A DNA stretch of 9,083 nucleotides, from NCBI RefSeq assembly GCF_035695185.1, contig NZ_DASSES010000208.1, forward strand, positions 1 to 9,083, written 5' to 3'. The notes beneath the pieces are model-generated. The model saw only the letters and a program-made list of their open reading frames with translations, was not told where the DNA came from and did no database searches. Every line of letters begins with the position of its first letter. The stretch's first letter is position 1. This document shows positions 8,057 through 9,083 of this stretch, in pieces. The translations under genes and the position numbers were made by a program. The DNA is from Frateuria_A sp035695185 (GTDB taxonomy: Bacteria > Pseudomonadota > Gammaproteobacteria > Xanthomonadales > Rhodanobacteraceae).

Positions 8057-8113
8057 TGGAACTTCCCCCGCGGAAAACGTACGCGACACGCCGGCGGCTT
8101 CCGTGCATTCCCC

Positions 8114-8125
8114 AAGCAATTGCTT
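8114..8125. repeat. 12-bp perfect palindrome in the lipoprotein leader
   Basis: AAGCAATTGCTT is a perfect dyad 22 bases upstream of the lipoprotein ATG. It is AT-rich within GC-rich surroundings, which makes it stand out. It has no loop, so a DNA-level binding site is likelier than an RNA hairpin. The bound factor, if any, is unknown. Confidence 0.4.
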
Positions 8126-8147
8126 TCCATTGAATAGAGGTTTCCCC

Positions 8148-9002
8148 ATGCGCAGGATGGTCTGGTCGCTGATGTCGGTAGCTGCGCTGGCACTGGCTGG
8201 CTGCAACGGCTCCAACGCACCCGAACAGGGCAACGGCGGCAACGCCGCAACGGCGGCGAAGGCGAACGCGGTCAGCGGCACGATCAACGTGCGCGGCGAC
8301 AATGCCGTGTCGCCCGAGGCCAAGCTGGTGGTCAATCTGGTCGACGTCTCCTCGACCGACCAGGCCGGTGCCGCGCCGCTGGCCAGCAAGACGATCGCGC
8401 CGGTGCAGTTCCCGCAGTCGTTCGAGCTCACCTTCAACCCGGCCGACGTCAATCCGGCGGACCTGTACGTGGTCAAGGCCGACCTGACCGACGGCGAGCG
8501 TCACTACAAGATGGCGCTGCAGGCGCCGGTGCTGACCAAGGGTGCGCCCAGCCAGGTGTCGATCGAGCTGGTGCCCGAACAGACCCCGGGCGAGAAGGAA
8601 CTGGCCGACTTCCAGGCGGTGCAGAAGCAGATTGGCGGCATGAAGATCAGCAACGGCACCAAGCTGGAGAAGGACGTCTCGCGCGCCTGGCAGGTGTTCC
8701 GCCAGAACGGCGCGGTGAAGTTCATCCGCGCCCGCGCCGATTACGGCGACAAGGGCTTCACCAGCACCGATTTCGCCTACAGGGACGGCAAGCCGTGGGT
8801 CGTCGTGCAGCAGAAGAAGGCCAGCCAGGACGCCAAGCCCAACGCGACCGAGCGGGCCGGTTGGGACAAGGACGGCAACCTGGTGCTCAAGCAGAACGAG
8901 TCCGGTGGCAAGACCGAGGCGCTGGGTGACGACGAGGCCGCGAGCCTCAAGAGCCAGGCCGAGAACATCCTCAAGCTGGCCACCGGCGGCAAGGGCAAGT
9001 AA
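8148..9002 (+). CDS. Lipoprotein with YbaY-like domain and unrecognised C-terminal domain
   Basis: This 284-residue protein has a lipoprotein signal peptide: MRR, a hydrophobic core (5-17) and lipobox LAGC with the lipidated cysteine at C19. Asn at the +2 position suggests outer-membrane sorting. An Asn/Gly/Ala-rich tether follows (20-41). Residues 42-142 resemble the YbaY/YscW lipoprotein domain, with the pattern SGTINVR, LVVNLVDVS, QFPQSFELTF, YVVKADLTDG and SQVSIELVP, a beta-sandwich linked to the outer membrane and, in YscW, to secretin piloting. The remaining part (about 150-284) is soluble, Lys/Asp-rich, with beta-like turns YRDGKPWVVVQQ (211-222) and WDKDGNLVLKQ (239-249) and a helical end; I do not recognise it. 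AGAGG (8136-8140) lies 7 bases before the ATG. The upstream open frame to 7842 is ignored because the signal peptide fixes the start. It is divergent from the regulator gene. Confidence 0.85.
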   Translation: MRRMVWSLMSVAALALAGCNGSNAPEQGNGGNAATAAKANAVSGTINVRGDNAVSPEAKLVVNLVDVSSTDQAGAAPLASKTIAPVQFPQSFELTFNPADVNPADLYVVKADLTDGERHYKMALQAPVLTKGAPSQVSIELVPEQTPGEKELADFQAVQKQIGGMKISNGTKLEKDVSRAWQVFRQNGAVKFIRARADYGDKGFTSTDFAYRDGKPWVVVQQKKASQDAKPNATERAGWDKDGNLVLKQNESGGKTEALGDDEAASLKSQAENILKLATGGKGK

Positions 9003-9017
9003 GCCGCTCCTGTCGCT

Positions 9018-9043
9018 CGGACGTCCAGCCGGCTGGACGTCCG
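9018..9043. repeat. 26-bp perfect palindrome after the lipoprotein gene
   Basis: The 13-base arms are exact complements. The palindrome contains two copies of the 8-bp palindrome GGACGTCC (9019-9026 and 9035-9042) flanking a third palindrome AGCCGGCT (9027-9034). As RNA it would form an 11-bp stem with a CCGG loop. It starts 16 bases after the stop codon and 5 bases before the terminator stem. It has no T tract of its own. Confidence 0.85.
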
Positions 9044-9048
9044 GCCAG

Positions 9049-9080
9049 AAAAAAAGCCGCCCGTGGGGCGGCTTTTTTTT
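9049..9080. terminator. Intrinsic terminator, symmetric and probably bidirectional
   Basis: GCCGCCC (9056-9062) pairs with GGGCGGC (9066-9072) around a GTG loop. Seven A residues before the stem pair with the first seven of the eight T residues after it, so both strands end in a T run. It ends the lipoprotein transcript and could also stop transcription entering from the right. Confidence 0.92.
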
Positions 9081-9083
9081 AGT

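Noticed and set aside
8058..8064. GGAACTT, identical to the -35 consensus of sigma-E (RpoE) promoters, before the envelope lipoprotein gene.
   Set aside because: No sigma-E-type -10 (TCTGA/TCAAA-like) lies 15-17 bases downstream; the bases there read ACGCGA.

Overview
The window is GC-rich, densely coding chromosomal DNA. It most likely comes from a gammaproteobacterium of the Xanthomonadales/Lysobacterales (Xanthomonas, Rhodanobacter or Dyella type). This rests on the form of the 5S rRNA end, the two-subunit glycyl-tRNA synthetase (glyQ-glyS), a DUF1820 protein and the overall codon use. Genus cannot be fixed from this sequence alone.

Layout: bases 1-34 are the 3' end of a 5S rRNA gene, so an rRNA operon ends here, followed by a strong intrinsic terminator (42-80). 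About 400 bases follow with no convincing gene but with two imperfect 9-bp hairpins. Next come two forward genes 10 bases apart: a rhomboid intramembrane protease (479-1162, TTG start) and a DUF1820 protein (1173-1496). On the reverse strand, converging on them, is a two-gene unit: an orphan GspE/PilB-type secretion or pilus ATPase (2301-4118), then a class-I glutamine amidotransferase (1556-2278). Divergent from that unit is the glyQ-glyS operon (4216-7268, ATGA overlap), encoding the alpha and beta subunits of glycyl-tRNA synthetase. A reverse-strand gene for a phage-CI-like helix-turn-helix regulator (7300-7863) converges on glyS. It is divergent from a forward gene for an outer-membrane-type lipoprotein (8148-9002), which has an N-terminal YbaY-like domain and an unrecognised C-terminal domain. 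The window ends with a 26-bp perfect palindrome and a bidirectional-looking terminator.

Most of the window is ordinary housekeeping chromosome; I see no mobile element, CRISPR array, prophage structural gene or obvious defence system. The part most worth following up is the right end. The regulator gene has an 18-bp near-palindrome over its own ribosome binding region. The shared intergenic region carries further TTCC/GGAA dyads and a 12-bp palindrome in front of the lipoprotein gene. This suggests, but does not prove, a self-regulated pair of regulator and envelope lipoprotein. The orphan ATPase next to an amidotransferase, with no other secretion or pilus gene visible, is the second point of interest.
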